A DNA stretch of 8,697 nt, from contig JAZNZJ010000044.1 in the NCBI GenBank assembly GCA_045594885.1, positions 1-8,697 on the forward strand, read 5' to 3'. The notes under the pieces are model-generated. The model searched no databases. It had not been told where the DNA came from and saw only the letters and a list, made by a program, of their open reading frames with translations. This document shows positions 7,151 through 8,697 of this stretch, piece after piece. Numbering within the stretch: position 1 is the first letter of the stretch; every line of letters begins with the position of its first letter. Origin of the DNA: Fimenecus sp045594885 (GTDB taxonomy: Bacteria; Bacillota; Clostridia; Oscillospirales; Acutalibacteraceae). Made by a program: the position numbers and the translations under genes.

Positions 7151-7987
7151 TTATTTCATTTTCATTGAGATGTCAAATGCTTTTACTGAATGCGTCAATG
7201 CACCCAGAGAGATAATGTCAACGCCTGTTTTTGCAATATCTGCGATATTGTCAAGTGTGATATTACCCGATGCCTCGGTTTTTGCTCTGCCGTTAATGAA
7301 TTCAACACATTCTTTCATTTGGTCGTTATTCATATTGTCAAGCATAATGATGTCTGCACCCGCAGAAACCGCTTCTTTAACCTCGTCAAAATTACGGGTT
7401 TCAACCTCAATTTTTACCATATGACCGAGTTTTGAGCGAAGAATTTTAACTGCATTAGTAATTCCGCCACCTGCATCAATATGATTATCTTTAAGCATTG
7501 CACCGTCAGAAAGATTATATCTATGATTTTTTCCGCCACCGCAAACTACGGCATATTTCTGTAATGCACGAAGTCCGGGTAATGTTTTACGAGTATCTGT
7601 GACAGATGCATTTGTACCTTCACAAAGTTTAACTGCCTTATTTGTCGCAGTTGCAATACCCGACATATGCTGAATAATATTGAGTGCAGTTCTCTCACCC
7701 TTTAAAAGACAAGCAGTTTTACCATTAAATTCAACAATTAAATCCCCTGCTTTAACTTCATCGCCATCATTTTTATGAACTGTGTATGTGAAAGTATCGT
7801 CAAGGAGTGTAAAAACTCTCATAGCAATATCGAGTCCACAAAGCACACCGTCTGCCTTTGCCACAAAATATGAGTCATTTCTCTGTTCTTCAGGAATAAG
7901 ATAGTCAGCAGAAACGTCGATATAGTTAATATCTTCACTGATTGCTTCTTTAATAAGATTATCAATATAAAATTGGTTCAATTTCAT
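7151..7987 (-). CDS. nadC: Nicotinate-nucleotide diphosphorylase (carboxylating), quinolinate phosphoribosyltransferase
   Basis: A 278-residue cytoplasmic enzyme of the usual length that converts quinolinate and PRPP to nicotinate mononucleotide, CO2 and pyrophosphate. This is the step where the de novo route joins the common NAD pathway. The N-terminal domain (about 1-110) is followed by the phosphoribosyltransferase barrel. Motifs for quinolinate and PRPP binding are complete: GERTALN (97-103), DTRKTLPGLR (131-140), GGGKNHRYNLSD (150-161), KDNHI (166-170), EVE (195-197), LDN (216-218), EASGNI (238-243) and SLGALTHS (260-267). The start is fixed by AAGGAGG at 8004-7998, 10 bases upstream and inside the end of nadB. 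The ATG shares four bases (ATGA) with the nadB stop, so the two are translationally coupled. Confidence 0.97.
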   Translation of the reverse strand: MKLNQFYIDNLIKEAISEDINYIDVSADYLIPEEQRNDSYFVAKADGVLCGLDIAMRVFTLLDDTFTYTVHKNDGDEVKAGDLIVEFNGKTACLLKGERTALNIIQHMSGIATATNKAVKLCEGTNASVTDTRKTLPGLRALQKYAVVCGGGKNHRYNLSDGAMLKDNHIDAGGGITNAVKILRSKLGHMVKIEVETRNFDEVKEAVSAGADIIMLDNMNNDQMKECVEFINGRAKTEASGNITLDNIADIAKTGVDIISLGALTHSVKAFDISMKMK

Positions 7988-8697
7988 TGTTCATTGACCT
8001 CCTTGAGAATTATATATGCAACTGTTGCAATACTTAAAGCCTCGCAATATTCAGAAGTTATTTTGAATTTACCGTTTTTAAGTCGAGTAAGAATTTCTCG
8101 CACACGTTTATAACCGTTTCGTACTGCATCTTCATTAGCGGGCATTACAAAATATGAACGTTGCATAATATTACTGATTTCTGCACGTATTCCTTTAATA
8201 AGCGGTGCACCCTCAAGGTCAATTTTTTCAACTTCAGTTTCTTTAACCTCGGGATAACCCATCTCGATACAACGCACAATATCGTCGGCACAACGTTTGC
8301 CGAAAACAAGTGCTTCAAGAAGAGAATTACTTGCAAGACGGTTTCTGCCGTGAACACCCGTATTTGAACATTCACCAACTGCATAAAGTCTTGAAATTGT
8401 TGTTCTTGCGTTCAAATCAACTTCAATACCACCCATAAGATAATGCTGACAAGGGAATATGGGGATTAAATCTTTTGTAATATCAACATTGTATTTAAGG
8501 CAACCCGCATAAATTCCGGGGAAGCGATTGAGAAGATATTCACGGTCACGGTGAGTAATGTCAAGATAGAAATTGTTACTACCCGTGCGACGTGACTCAA
8601 GAATTATTGACTTTGAAACAACGTCACGGGGTGCGAGTTCTAGTCTTTCATCATAACGATGCATAAATCTTTCTTTATTGCAATTGAGAAGATATGC
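7984..8697 (-). CDS. nadB: L-aspartate oxidase, C-terminal part (gene continues beyond the right edge)
   Basis: The frame is open to the window edge without a stop, so the 237 residues seen are the 3' part of the gene; an internal Met at 8664 is not the start. NadB is an FAD enzyme that oxidises aspartate to iminoaspartate, which NadA condenses to quinolinate. Visible family blocks, numbered within the fragment, are AYLLNCNKERFM (1-12), LAPRDVV (21-27), HYLMGGIEVD (85-94) with the active-site His, and the FAD-binding GECSNTGVHGRNRLASNSLLEA (108-129). Residues from about 153 to 237 form the C-terminal helical domain. It ends at LKEVNEQ, about where the usual RKESRG-x-H block would begin, so this tail looks shorter than in most NadB proteins. 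The stop overlaps the nadC start. The gene lies upstream of nadC in the same operon; nadA, if linked, would be outside the window. Confidence 0.94.
   Translation of the reverse strand, partial: AYLLNCNKERFMHRYDERLELAPRDVVSKSIILESRRTGSNNFYLDITHRDREYLLNRFPGIYAGCLKYNVDITKDLIPIFPCQHYLMGGIEVDLNARTTISRLYAVGECSNTGVHGRNRLASNSLLEALVFGKRCADDIVRCIEMGYPEVKETEVEKIDLEGAPLIKGIRAEISNIMQRSYFVMPANEDAVRNGYKRVREILTRLKNGKFKITSEYCEALSIATVAYIILKEVNEQ
7998..8004 (-). promoter_or_regulatory. Shine-Dalgarno site of nadC inside nadB
   Basis: AAGGAGG on the minus strand, 10 bases before the nadC ATG. It also encodes Lys-Glu near the end of NadB. It supports start 7987 and coupled translation. Confidence 0.75.

Noticed and set aside
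7984..8040. Frameshift as the cause of the short NadB C-terminus
   Set aside because: Other frames near the stop do not encode the ESRG block, and the nadC start and its Shine-Dalgarno site occupy the junction in a normal ATGA overlap.

Overview
The window suggests a low-GC Gram-positive bacterium, most likely a Clostridia member. It is AT-rich with purine-rich Shine-Dalgarno sites of the AAGGAG type, sigma-A-like promoters and a U-tract terminator, and its proteins have a Clostridia-like character. No rRNA, tRNA, CRISPR array, insertion sequence or phage gene was seen.

Layout. (1) Positions 1-98 appear to hold the beginning of a leftward transcription unit: a near-consensus promoter, a Shine-Dalgarno site and a GTG start, followed by only 69 bases before the window ends. 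Those 69 bases are GC-rich and contain inverted repeats, so a structured RNA is an alternative. (2) Positions 70-338 are a very AT-rich divergent intergenic region. (3) Positions 339-2774 (+) encode an 811-residue protein: a 12-helix sugar transporter of the glycoside-pentoside-hexuronide (GPH, MelB-like) family fused to about 320 residues of charged helical sequence. (4) A strong bidirectional terminator at 2795-2828 separates it from (5) a leftward operon that fills the rest of the window. In transcription order the operon is nadB (3' part only), nadC, folC and a GH38 alpha-mannosidase. Its junctions are tight: a 4-base overlap, a 6-base gap and a 21-base gap.

How the genes work together. 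NadB and NadC carry out the first and last steps of de novo synthesis of nicotinate mononucleotide from aspartate; the NadA step between them is not in view. FolC makes dihydrofolate and polyglutamylates folates. The mannosidase is cytoplasmic and resembles the MAN2C1/Ams1 type, so it would need imported mannosides. The convergent GPH-type transporter is an obvious candidate importer, but this is inferred from position only.

The most unusual item is the transporter. By a hand alignment to MelB recalled from memory, four charged residues that matter for cation and sugar binding (Asp19, Asp55, Asp59, Lys377) are replaced, while Asp124 is kept. It also carries a long cytoplasmic tail not found in ordinary GPH transporters. 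I found no clear evidence of a wholly new multi-gene system here.
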